Source of the DNA: a virus
Strand: one strand, 5' to 3'
Length of the DNA stretch: 21,778 bases
IMG/VR virus record: IMGVR_UViG_3300044970_003159
Location: 1-21,778 of that record
Both the position numbers and the translations under genes were made by a program. The notes under the pieces were generated by a model. The model made no database searches and was not told where the DNA came from. It was given only the letters and a program-made list of their open reading frames with translations. Position 1 is the first letter of the stretch. Each line of letters opens with the position of its first letter. This document shows positions 1 to 6,294 of the stretch, one piece after another.

Positions 1-642
1 ACCACCCTTCTTAGCTTCCATAGCCTTCTTGAGTCCCTCTGGCATCTCGCCATAAGACATTCCCTCACCCTCCATCATGGAGGCAGCATCAGTTTTAAGA
101 GCCAGGGCCTTGATCAGCTCGTCTATCTCGTAATTAGACGCGAGTTGGGCGATCTTCTGATCATCTCCTTGCATATCTCCCGAGATATCCTCGGTTTCCA
201 TGCCGGAACCCGTGTCGCCATCAGTAGAAGGCCCGGCGGATCCGTCATCGGTCCCGCCATCGGTAGCATCATCACCGGAATCCATGCCGGCTTCCGCGTC
301 GGGTGCCTCACCATCCTGAGAAGGCATGTCACCGTCAGCGGTGGGGTCGGCATCAGCACCTTCGTCGGCGCCATCTTCCAGCCCTAGGCTGTCGGATGCT
401 CCGTCGCCCGGATCCATAGCCGAGGCGTCGTCCTCGGAGTCGGACTCCATACCGTAGTCCATGTCGTACTCCGCAGGAGCACCGGTCTCGGAAATCCTAT
501 TGCCGCTATCATCGTACACATTGGCTTTGGGCTTATCACCACCACCAATGTTGATATTCACGGTCATTCCCCCACCCTCGTTGTGCTCGACAACCGAAGC
601 AACCGAAGTGGGAGTTTCTGGTTTGGTTTTCTTCCTAGCCAT
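1..642 (-). CDS. Candidate internal-start scaffold (Mu gpZ-like), nested in the protease gene (partial)
   Basis: In the same frame as the protease, an ATG at 642-640 (residue 179 of the long protein) begins MARKKTKPETPTS and leads into the acidic region, which stays open to base 1. A GTTTAAA element on the same strand (673-667) sits 24 bases before this ATG, the spacing seen at independently transcribed genes in this window. An AGGA stretch lies about 12 bases upstream, a weak ribosome binding site. In Mu, gene Z is an in-frame internal product of gene I and acts as the scaffold for the major head protein. What is seen: the in-frame Met, the motif and the composition switch. What is inferred: that a separate protein is made. 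It could instead be only the C-terminal part of the full-length product. Confidence 0.5.
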   Translation of the reverse strand, partial: MARKKTKPETPTSVASVVEHNEGGGMTVNINIGGGDKPKANVYDDSGNRISETGAPAEYDMDYGMESDSEDDASAMDPGDGASDSLGLEDGADEGADADPTADGDMPSQDGEAPDAEAGMDSGDDATDGGTDDGSAGPSTDGDTGSGMETEDISGDMQGDDQKIAQLASNYEIDELIKALALKTDAASMMEGEGMSYGEMPEGLKKAMEAKKGG

Positions 643-1176
643 AGTTTGATTTTTTCCTAAGTGTTCTTTAAACGAAATAGAAGACTCCCCTTCGGAGGGG
701 GTAATTGTGATCGTTTCTTGTTCGGATAACTCCGAAAAAGCAGTTAGTCCTTTGACTGCCGGAATAGAAACTAAACCAAGATGGCGTAGGGAAAGTTTCC
801 CAGGTGTAGGATTCGTTTCAGCTTCAGGCAGGTAAAATGAGCTACTTACTTTCTTAAACACCCCATCTTTGATGAGTTGTTCGGCTTTAGGGGTAAGCTC
901 CACCTTACCCCAAAGTTCTTGACCTTTCTTCCAGATCTTACGTACCCAACCTAGAGCCGGAGTATCGTCCTGCTGGTCGTGACCGATTATCAGAGGAGCC
1001 TCGTGAGTATCGGGGTTGTAAGACCCCACCACCTGATCGAGGTCACTCTCCGTAAAGACTAACTTCTGACCGGTGGAGGAGATCTGGGGACCTGCTCTGA
1101 ACATCTCTATGAATACAACCTTTTTAGGCTGCTGGGAAGAGAGAGGTTCTTTGTGGTTGAGTACGTGCTCTTTCAT
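1..1176 (-). CDS. Mu gpI-like head maturation protease with C-terminal scaffold region (partial at left edge)
   Basis: Leftward open frame from ATG at 1176-1174 with no stop before base 1, so the 3' end lies outside the window (392 codons visible). Residues about 20-165 read like the Mu gpI protease family: an FxAGxxxSxxG-type start, FTESDLDQVVGSYNP, APLIIGHDQQDDTPALGWV, FKKVSSSFYLP, then NPTPGKLSLRHLGL and PAVKGL, all hallmark blocks of that family. From about residue 180 the protein becomes very acidic, rich in Asp, Gly, Ser and Met, and probably disordered, as expected of a scaffold. The family processes the head shell during capsid assembly. It starts 3 bases after the sheath stop, so it is probably co-translated with it. 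In Mu the same gene also makes scaffold Z from an internal start; see the nested entry. The catalytic residues cannot be assigned with certainty from sequence alone. Confidence 0.88.
   Translation of the reverse strand, partial: MKEHVLNHKEPLSSQQPKKVVFIEMFRAGPQISSTGQKLVFTESDLDQVVGSYNPDTHEAPLIIGHDQQDDTPALGWVRKIWKKGQELWGKVELTPKAEQLIKDGVFKKVSSSFYLPEAETNPTPGKLSLRHLGLVSIPAVKGLTAFSELSEQETITITPSEGESSISFKEHLGKNQTMARKKTKPETPTSVASVVEHNEGGGMTVNINIGGGDKPKANVYDDSGNRISETGAPAEYDMDYGMESDSEDDASAMDPGDGASDSLGLEDGADEGADADPTADGDMPSQDGEAPDAEAGMDSGDDATDGGTDDGSAGPSTDGDTGSGMETEDISGDMQGDDQKIAQLASNYEIDELIKALALKTDAASMMEGEGMSYGEMPEGLKKAMEAKKGG
667..673 (-). promoter_or_regulatory. GTTTAAA element inside the protease gene, before the internal scaffold start
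   Basis: Reads GTTTAAA on the minus strand and lies 24 bases upstream of the ATG at 642. It is within coding sequence (residues Ser-Phe-Lys of the long protein), so the match could be chance. The strand and spacing agree with the other copies of this element. Confidence 0.45.
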
Positions 1177-1179
1177 CTA

Positions 1180-4100
1180 TCAGAATACGTTTGTGGAGTT
1201 AAGCAGAGAACTGAATCTTGCCTCGTTTCTGGAGAAGCTATCGCTCAGTTGAGCAACTTGACCAGCCGGAGTTCTGACGATGGTCACAAGCAGACGCTCG
1301 AGTGTTGGACTTGTAGCCACGTAAACGTCCAATCTCACCGTGCCATTTTCCAGGTCGGTGGTATTGTTATTCGCTGACGAGCACACGACCAGGTAGGCTT
1401 GCTCGGGTCTCGATCCGAATAGCGCTCCCTGACGGAAGAACTGACCCAGAATCTGAGAGGCGATAGACTTCACTCTAGCGTACACGGTACCCGCTGAGTC
1501 GATCTGCTCGAAGAGGATGTCGTCGAAGCTACGACCCATAACATCGATGAGGACGTTAAGGATGGCACGTGTGTTGATGAATCTGAAGAGCGGGTTGGGG
1601 GAGAGGGTTCTGGCACCCCAGGCCACGATTCCACGGTTGGGAAGCGAGCGGATAGGGTTGAGTCCCAGGGCGTAGGTCACTTCCTGTTGCTGGGCGGAGA
1701 TGTCGAACTTGAGTCCGATGGCTCCTCTCAGTGGGTAGCGAGCGCCGGCGGGAGGCTGCTGGAAGCCCTCGTTGGTGTATCTCGAGCAGGCAATGCCCAC
1801 CATGTAGCTGGAAGGGGCAATGTAGCGATCGTTATCGTTCTTTACGTAGGGAGCGTAGAAGGCCGCGTGGCCGAAAGGCACTCCCACGGCGGCTTTGATG
1901 CCGTAGAGTTCGTCCTGGGCCTCGTTGAGAGACATCTCGTCCGCACCGCAGTCGATGTAGGCGATATGCTGGGTGCCCACGATACCCTCAGTGGTGCCAA
2001 GTTTACCCTCGGCGGCTTTGGTAAGCGTCTGGGTGATCTTGAGGCGCTCCTGGCGAGCTTCGTTCTTGCTGGCGAAATCACCCGCCCCTACCTCGTAGGA
2101 GAGCACGGTGTAAGCCTCGGGAGCGAATAGGAAGCCAGGTGAGAGGACTCTAGATCCCATGCCCTGCTCGATGGCGTACATGAAGTCGTTTGACTTAGCC
2201 GTCACCGTGAGCTTGTAGGACTCGTAGCCAGCGTTCTGGTCGATGGAGTTGAGTTTGACAACATTACCATCCAGCACACCGAATCTATTACGGCCGGGGT
2301 AGATCGGGGAGGATACTCCGTTCTTGGAGGTGATCTTCACTCTCAGAACGTAGTCGTGAGAATAGAAGCCGTTGGGTATGGACTTGTCCAGGGTGGCTGG
2401 GGTACCGGCCGGGATGCCTGTCCCTGTAGGAGTTACGGTAGCCGATGTGTTCGAAGCCACCGAACCAACCACGAATCTGATGCCATTAGCCATGATGGTG
2501 TCGCCGATCGCCAACTCTGTGAGGAACTTGGTTCCTACACCTGTGACCACTCCATCTACGCTGATACCCAAGAGGCCGGAGAGAGCGATATCCTCCAGCT
2601 CTGGACGGATGTAGGGGGTCCCAGCATCCGAGATCAGTTTGGTGCTTAGTTGGTGGCCGTTATTGGGGGCGTACTCGTCGGTCGATCCGATCTGCGAGCC
2701 GGAGTTTACAGCTTCGACGGAGTAGTAGCCATCTAGCTCCTTCTCCTGCAGGATGCTGTTGATCTCGGCAACCAGGTTGGTTGTCAGTTCGTCAGGGGTA
2801 GCTCCGTTCACGATGATGGCACGGTTCTCACCGGCAACCTCAACGTAGAAGACCTGGACGGAATCAGGAAGGTATCCGAGGCGATCTGTAACTCCTCCGG
2901 AGGTAGTCACTGTTCCCGAGGGGACTTCTGTGCCCGCAACCTCGGCGGAGTTCTGGAACAGCGAGAATTCCTGGGATACGGAGTTGTACTTCCAGTAGTT
3001 GGCGTCAGCGTCTGCCCACCGCACGTACGAGGCGGGAGCGGAGGTGAGGTCCTTCGACACGCCCACAATCTTGCTCGAGGGGATTGCGGATGCGGAGGCG
3101 TAGTACTCCTGATTGATCAGGAAGTTCTTGACAATGTTCGACTGATCGGTCGAAACATCATAGGCGAGCTTTCTCACCGTGACGTTGGCGCCGGGGGTAC
3201 CAGAGAAGTTGATAACCGCTCCACCCAAGGAGCCGGAGAGCTGGATATCGTCGCCTGACTTATTGACCACGAAGTACACCGTGCCAAAACCGATGGAACC
3301 CAGATCTCCGTCGTCGGTACCCTCCAGTACCACACGGTCGTCATCGGCAAGTCCTACCGAGGAGTTTAGCGTGATGGTATTGGCCGTGGGATTGAAATTG
3401 GCCGGGGTGGCGGTGTACTCCGTAGAACTCTTCAGCACGAAAGCACTCAGAGCGCTACCTGATAGGTGGAGGATGGGTTCACCGGTGGTGATGTCTCTCG
3501 CCACGCAGCGGAAATCCAGCTCTTTCACCGAGGTGTAGAACTTGACCACGAACTGGTTGTTGAGGTCGAGCGGAGTAGCGTAGTTCGTATCGCTGAACTG
3601 GTAAGCCACGAATCTCTCGACCTCAGGAAGATTTCTGGTGTCCTTCGAGAAGATTCTGAACTTACCGGCAATGGCTTCGGTTGCGTTCTGCTCGATGCGA
3701 TAGAAGTCGGAGAAATTATCACCGTTGCCAGCGAGGAACGAGTAGATGTCCCTTGAATTATCTACTTGGTCAAGGGCGGTGGTGGTGATAACGCGGATCT
3801 CGTCGCCATCAGCATCATTCACTCCGATAGGAGTTCCGAAGTAACGACCGTTGATCTTGAGGGCGAAGGCATTGTACCCAGCACCCGCCACGGAGGCTCC
3901 CAGATCAACCACTGTCTCCGGAGTCGGGGAAACGCGGGTGAAGTAGAGGATACCATTTACCCCGACGTTGTCGAAGAAGGCTTTAACGGCGTCGTAGGAA
4001 GCCAGGGCACCCTTATTAGAGGTCGGTGGTTTGCCCCCGATCTTCTCGACAAAGTCGTCCACCGAGCCTATCTGTGTGGGTTTGTAAGGCTCGAGTACGG

Positions 4101-4272
4101 AGTACTTGTTGAGAGCATTGCCCTCGTAGTAGTCCTCGGTGGGCGTGCTGCCGAAAAGGTAGCCTACCGCGTGAGTAGCGATGGGTTGGGGTAGGCCACC
4201 TGTCGAGGCTTGTGTTACGAACACGCCGGGCCGATTCAATGTCGCAGCATTGATTCTAATTGGATTGGCCAT
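1180..4272 (-). CDS. Tail sheath protein, unusually large
   Basis: 1030 residues. Forms the contractile outer cylinder of the tail. The N-terminus (RPGVFVTQ, GGLPQPIATHAVGYLFGSTP) and especially the C-terminal 250 residues are sheath-like: VGVPFGHAAFYAPYV, YMVGIACSRYTNEGFQQPPAG, GIVAWGARTL, FRFINTRAILNVLIDVM and a final LLVTIVRTPAGQ, followed by a serine-rich tail. T4 gp18 is about 660 residues, so this one is some 370 longer. Two beta-type modules appear to be inserted: residues about 290-368 (ANTITLNSSVGLADDDRVVL, then a GTVYFVVN block) and about 563-627 (GVVTGVGTKFLTELAIGDTI, then VVGSVASNTSATV). The ATG at 4272 has no Shine-Dalgarno sequence, but a GTTTAAG element ends 35 bases upstream. 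It is followed almost directly by the protease gene. Confidence 0.93.
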   Translation of the reverse strand: MANPIRINAATLNRPGVFVTQASTGGLPQPIATHAVGYLFGSTPTEDYYEGNALNKYSVLEPYKPTQIGSVDDFVEKIGGKPPTSNKGALASYDAVKAFFDNVGVNGILYFTRVSPTPETVVDLGASVAGAGYNAFALKINGRYFGTPIGVNDADGDEIRVITTTALDQVDNSRDIYSFLAGNGDNFSDFYRIEQNATEAIAGKFRIFSKDTRNLPEVERFVAYQFSDTNYATPLDLNNQFVVKFYTSVKELDFRCVARDITTGEPILHLSGSALSAFVLKSSTEYTATPANFNPTANTITLNSSVGLADDDRVVLEGTDDGDLGSIGFGTVYFVVNKSGDDIQLSGSLGGAVINFSGTPGANVTVRKLAYDVSTDQSNIVKNFLINQEYYASASAIPSSKIVGVSKDLTSAPASYVRWADADANYWKYNSVSQEFSLFQNSAEVAGTEVPSGTVTTSGGVTDRLGYLPDSVQVFYVEVAGENRAIIVNGATPDELTTNLVAEINSILQEKELDGYYSVEAVNSGSQIGSTDEYAPNNGHQLSTKLISDAGTPYIRPELEDIALSGLLGISVDGVVTGVGTKFLTELAIGDTIMANGIRFVVGSVASNTSATVTPTGTGIPAGTPATLDKSIPNGFYSHDYVLRVKITSKNGVSSPIYPGRNRFGVLDGNVVKLNSIDQNAGYESYKLTVTAKSNDFMYAIEQGMGSRVLSPGFLFAPEAYTVLSYEVGAGDFASKNEARQERLKITQTLTKAAEGKLGTTEGIVGTQHIAYIDCGADEMSLNEAQDELYGIKAAVGVPFGHAAFYAPYVKNDNDRYIAPSSYMVGIACSRYTNEGFQQPPAGARYPLRGAIGLKFDISAQQQEVTYALGLNPIRSLPNRGIVAWGARTLSPNPLFRFINTRAILNVLIDVMGRSFDDILFEQIDSAGTVYARVKSIASQILGQFFRQGALFGSRPEQAYLVVCSSANNNTTDLENGTVRLDVYVATSPTLERLLVTIVRTPAGQVAQLSDSFSRNEARFSSLLNSTNVF

Positions 4273-4307
4273 AGAGATTTGAAGACACTATATCTTTCAC
4301 TATTATC

Positions 4308-4314
4308 CTTAAAC
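4308..4314 (-). promoter_or_regulatory. GTTTAAG element upstream of the tail sheath
   Basis: One base off the GTTTAAA element found at the other gene starts. It is in the gap between the sheath and the next gene upstream, 35 bases before the sheath ATG, matching the 33-35 base spacing before the portal and tube genes. GTTTAAG also occurs inside coding sequence (minus strand at 4414-4420 and 12444-12450), so this copy is weaker evidence alone. Confidence 0.4.
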
Positions 4315-4335
4315 AAATGGCTGATTTTGACCTGT

Positions 4336-4578
4336 TTAGTTGGTCGAGTCTACCTTGTAGAGTTGGAAGAGCTCGTTCATCAGCCAGTCGGGGCAGGAGA
4401 TCGCTCCGCACCTCTTAAACTCCAGTATCTTCATCGACTTCCTCAGGATCTTGTTGAAGTCGTTGGTGGTGACGTACCTCGAGTTTACGCTGACAAACGA
4501 CTTCAGTTCGGGTACGTCGCTCCTGAGGCATATCGAGCACAGGATAAGGATCAGTTTCAGTCGTTCCGTATCTGTCAT
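4336..4578 (-). CDS. Small protein of unknown function, tail/baseplate assembly context
   Basis: 80 residues. Mostly helical in appearance, with four Cys (LCSICLRS near the start, FKRCGAISCPDW near residue 60) and no signal peptide or clear domain. Its ATG overlaps the stop of the preceding gene by ATGA (4575-4578), so the two are translationally coupled. Position between an assembly-factor-like gene and the sheath suggests a small tail or baseplate assembly protein, but I do not recognise the family. Confidence 0.72.
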   Translation of the reverse strand: MTDTERLKLILILCSICLRSDVPELKSFVSVNSRYVTTNDFNKILRKSMKILEFKRCGAISCPDWLMNELFQLYKVDSTN

Positions 4579-4994
4579 GTAGGAGTCTTTATGTTCTCTA
4601 TTGCCTCCAGGTGGATCTGGGACATCACGGTGAATTTGCTAAGCGGAATCTGCTCCATATCCGAGACTCCAGCAAACGAACCATTCTGCACTCCGTAACA
4701 CCGTCTCAGCCAGTCAATCTTAGTCATGTAGTTGCAGAGTATGTGCTCCTTGACAATATCAAAAATCTGCATGATGGTTCTCTGGGTCAGGGACCTAAAA
4801 TCCAGGTCTCTCGTGCAGAGAGTGGAGAGAAGTTCGACAACCTGATCGAAGGAGAGTTCGCTATTCTCCTCCGCGAACATGGAATCCAGGTACTCCAGAT
4901 CGGAACCTTTTATGTCCCTGAAGCGGATCTCTCGGGATCTGGAGTCAAACACCGACACGGTGTAGTTGCTGTTCTTTCGCGCCGAGAGCGACAC
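4575..4994 (-). CDS. Probable tail/baseplate hub assembly protein
   Basis: 139 residues from GTG at 4994-4992. A GAGGG stretch about 9 bases upstream supports this start, and an in-frame stop lies just upstream at 5003-5001, so no earlier start is possible. The N-terminal third is a short beta segment (YTVSVFDSRSREIRFRDIKG). The rest is helical, with IVKEHILCNYMTKIDWLRRC and a YGVQNGSFAGV segment. That last region resembles, from memory, small baseplate-hub or hub-assembly proteins (gp26/gp51-type) of T4-like cyanophages. This is a recollection rather than an alignment. It sits between a chaperone-like gene and the sheath and overlaps the next gene by four bases. Confidence 0.75.
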   Translation of the reverse strand: MSLSARKNSNYTVSVFDSRSREIRFRDIKGSDLEYLDSMFAEENSELSFDQVVELLSTLCTRDLDFRSLTQRTIMQIFDIVKEHILCNYMTKIDWLRRCYGVQNGSFAGVSDMEQIPLSKFTVMSQIHLEAIENIKTPT

Positions 4995-4996
4995 CG

Positions 4997-5371
4997 TTAC
5001 TCACCCTCTTCCTCACTCCCTTCCCCCTTTCCGCCAAGGCCCAGAAGACTGTTGATGGCTCCTCCAAGAGCCTTCAGCTGACGAGCGGTGAGTCTCTTAG
5101 CGTCCTTGAGAGACAGTCTTCTCCGGCCCTGCTCGGGAGCGTGGAGGATGCAGATCGTCTGGAGAGTGGCTTCCACATCCGAAATGTTCTTATTATCCGA
5201 GATCTTGGAGATCTCTATAAGATCGCTCGCGGAGGGTTCCCGGAGTGTCAGAAACTTTCCCTCGGAGATCTCTACAATCACGATCTCCGGATCGCCAAAA
5301 TCAAAGTAGTCGTCCTCCGCCTCAACGGCGGCTCCTGAGGCCGCATCTCGCGCCATCTTGCTTACAGCCAT
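4997..5371 (-). CDS. Candidate tail assembly chaperone
   Basis: 124 residues, first gene of the leftward unit. After an acidic N-terminus comes a beta pair and the segment FLTLREPSASDLIEISKI (residues about 40-58). The LREPxxxDL pattern followed by a helical domain of about 60 residues is typical of small tail assembly chaperones of the Mu gp41 / lambda gpG kind, which hold the tape measure or tail proteins during assembly. The C-terminus is acidic and low-complexity (GKGEGSEEEGE). No Shine-Dalgarno sequence precedes the ATG at 5371; a GTTTAAA element ends 23 bases upstream. The next gene follows after two bases, but I see no programmed frameshift joining them. No tape measure gene lies next to it, which is unusual for this role. 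Confidence 0.75.
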   Translation of the reverse strand: MAVSKMARDAASGAAVEAEDDYFDFGDPEIVIVEISEGKFLTLREPSASDLIEISKISDNKNISDVEATLQTICILHAPEQGRRRLSLKDAKRLTARQLKALGGAINSLLGLGGKGEGSEEEGE

Positions 5372-5394
5372 AGTGTTTGTCTGATGTCAAATCC

Positions 5395-5401
5395 TTTAAA
5401 C
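5395..5401 (-). promoter_or_regulatory. GTTTAAA element, leftward arm of the divergent promoter region
   Basis: Reads GTTTAAA on the minus strand, 23 bases before the ATG at 5371. It is one half of an inverted pair with 5408-5414, separated by six bases (CCCTTT), in the gap between two divergent operons. Confidence 0.6.
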
Positions 5402-5407
5402 CCCTTT

Positions 5408-5414
5408 GTTTAAA
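5408..5414 (+). promoter_or_regulatory. GTTTAAA element, rightward arm of the divergent promoter region
   Basis: Reads GTTTAAA on the plus strand, 24 bases before the GTG start at 5439. It forms an inverted pair with 5395-5401, so each copy points to its own operon. Confidence 0.6.
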
Positions 5415-5423
5415 ATTAGTATA

Positions 5424-5430
5424 GAGGAGG
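5424..5430 (+). promoter_or_regulatory. Ribosome binding site GAGGAGG fixing the start at GTG 5439
   Basis: A strong GAGGAGG lies eight bases before the GTG at 5439. It argues against the longer reading from TTG 5406, which would begin inside the GTTTAAA promoter-like element and translate the ribosome binding site. Confidence 0.7.
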
Positions 5431-5438
5431 GGGAGGTT

Positions 5439-6044
5439 GTGGCCGTAGCGAAGAACCCATTCGAGGAGTGGGAGAGGCTCAGGGCCTCCAGCGACTACAG
5501 GAGCACCGACACGCAGGCGACATCGCTAGTCCGCCAGCAACTCTCCCAGCCTGAGTACCTCTCAAACTCCAACCGCGTGAATCCCGGCCCCCTGCGTAAC
5601 TTTCGCGCCGGGCAGGCCGACTCGAAGGATCAGTTGGCGCATAATACGTATAATGAGGAGATGTGGGGTTGGCAGGCATGGGCCGAGGCAAGTAACCAAC
5701 TCTCCGAATCCACAGTGGCGGACATCCTTCTGGAGCAGAATACTGTTCTAGATCCCAACCAACCCACCAACTACGTTCCTCCGGTGATCGCACCACCCGA
5801 GCCCGTGGTTCCTGAGTCGCCGGCCAGCGTCCTGACCACACGAACCAACCTAAAATCCGTCCAGTACGACCAGATCGAGCCCCGCGCAACCTGGACCATC
5901 ACTCACAATCTGGGCTACTATCCTTCCGTAGAACTGTTTAATAATGAGTGGAATGAGATCGACGGGTACGTAAACCACCTGACTAAAAACACTGTCCGGG
6001 TGGAGTTTACTCTGCCACTTAGTGGCCATGCTAGGCTAATATAA
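5439..6044 (+). CDS. Short tail-fibre or attachment protein
   Basis: 201 residues from GTG. The N-terminal half is polar, with many Gln, Asn and Ser, and includes MWGWQAWAEASNQL. A proline-rich linker (YVPPVIAPPEPVVPESP, residues about 115-132) follows. The last 53 residues form a compact beta domain with WTITHNLGYYPSVELFN and NTVRVEFTLPLSGHARL. The HNLGxxPxVxLxN and PxSGxAxL pattern is seen at the ends of tail-fibre, tail-tip and neck-fibre proteins of T4-like phages and suggests a fibre or attachment role. The frame stays open upstream to TTG 5406, but the ribosome binding site favours GTG 5439. The stop overlaps the next ATG (TAATG at 6042-6046), so the two genes are coupled. Confidence 0.82.
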   Translation: MAVAKNPFEEWERLRASSDYRSTDTQATSLVRQQLSQPEYLSNSNRVNPGPLRNFRAGQADSKDQLAHNTYNEEMWGWQAWAEASNQLSESTVADILLEQNTVLDPNQPTNYVPPVIAPPEPVVPESPASVLTTRTNLKSVQYDQIEPRATWTITHNLGYYPSVELFNNEWNEIDGYVNHLTKNTVRVEFTLPLSGHARLI

Positions 6045-6292
6045 TGAGCAAAGAAGTCTACGTAAACATGGATTTTAAGGGTGCTAGTAGGGTTCTCAAC
6101 CTACCCACACCCCTGGATGACTCGGAGCCGGTAACTTTCGGTATGTTGAAAGCTCTAGAGGATAGAGTAGAAATTTTTGACACCTCTACTTCTGTGGACG
6201 GAAGCATTCCGGTCTATAACGCTGGACAGGGCAAGTTCCTATCCGACTCTACTAATACCAAACTCACCTTAACCGACGGGGGCAATTTCTAG
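6044..6292 (+). CDS. 82-residue fibre-associated protein
   Basis: Starts [20 protein letters not shown], followed by a short [20 protein letters not shown] helix and ends LTLTDGGNF. It is coupled to the gene before it (TAATG overlap) and ends two bases before the first large fibre. Small proteins with this kind of sequence occur next to fibre genes in T4-like cyanophages, by my recollection; a role as connector between baseplate and fibre, or as a fibre N-terminal adaptor, is an inference. The terminal DGGNF resembles the DGGTF end of the following fibre. Confidence 0.75.
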   Translation: MSKEVYVNMDFKGASRVLNLPTPLDDSEPVTFGMLKALEDRVEIFDTSTSVDGSIPVYNAGQGKFLSDSTNTKLTLTDGGNF

Positions 6293-6294
6293 TT

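Noticed and set aside
680-702. C- and G-rich stretch that could form a hairpin before the internal scaffold start
   Set aside because: Only about four good pairs form, and the sequence codes for conserved-frame residues; not strong enough to call a terminator.
1687-2130. Long open frame on the plus strand opposite the sheath
   Set aside because: Shadow of the sheath codons: no ribosome binding site, no recognisable sequence, and other antisense frames of this kind occur along every long gene.
4990-5010. Possible programmed frameshift joining the chaperone-like gene (4997-5371) to the following gene, as in lambda G/GT
   Set aside because: The second frame is closed by a stop at 5003-5001 and the first ends at 4999-4997, leaving almost no overlap and no slippery heptamer.
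5406-5438. Start of the short fibre protein at TTG 5406
   Set aside because: This would begin within the promoter-like element and translate a strong ribosome binding site; GTG 5439 with GAGGAGG eight bases upstream is better.
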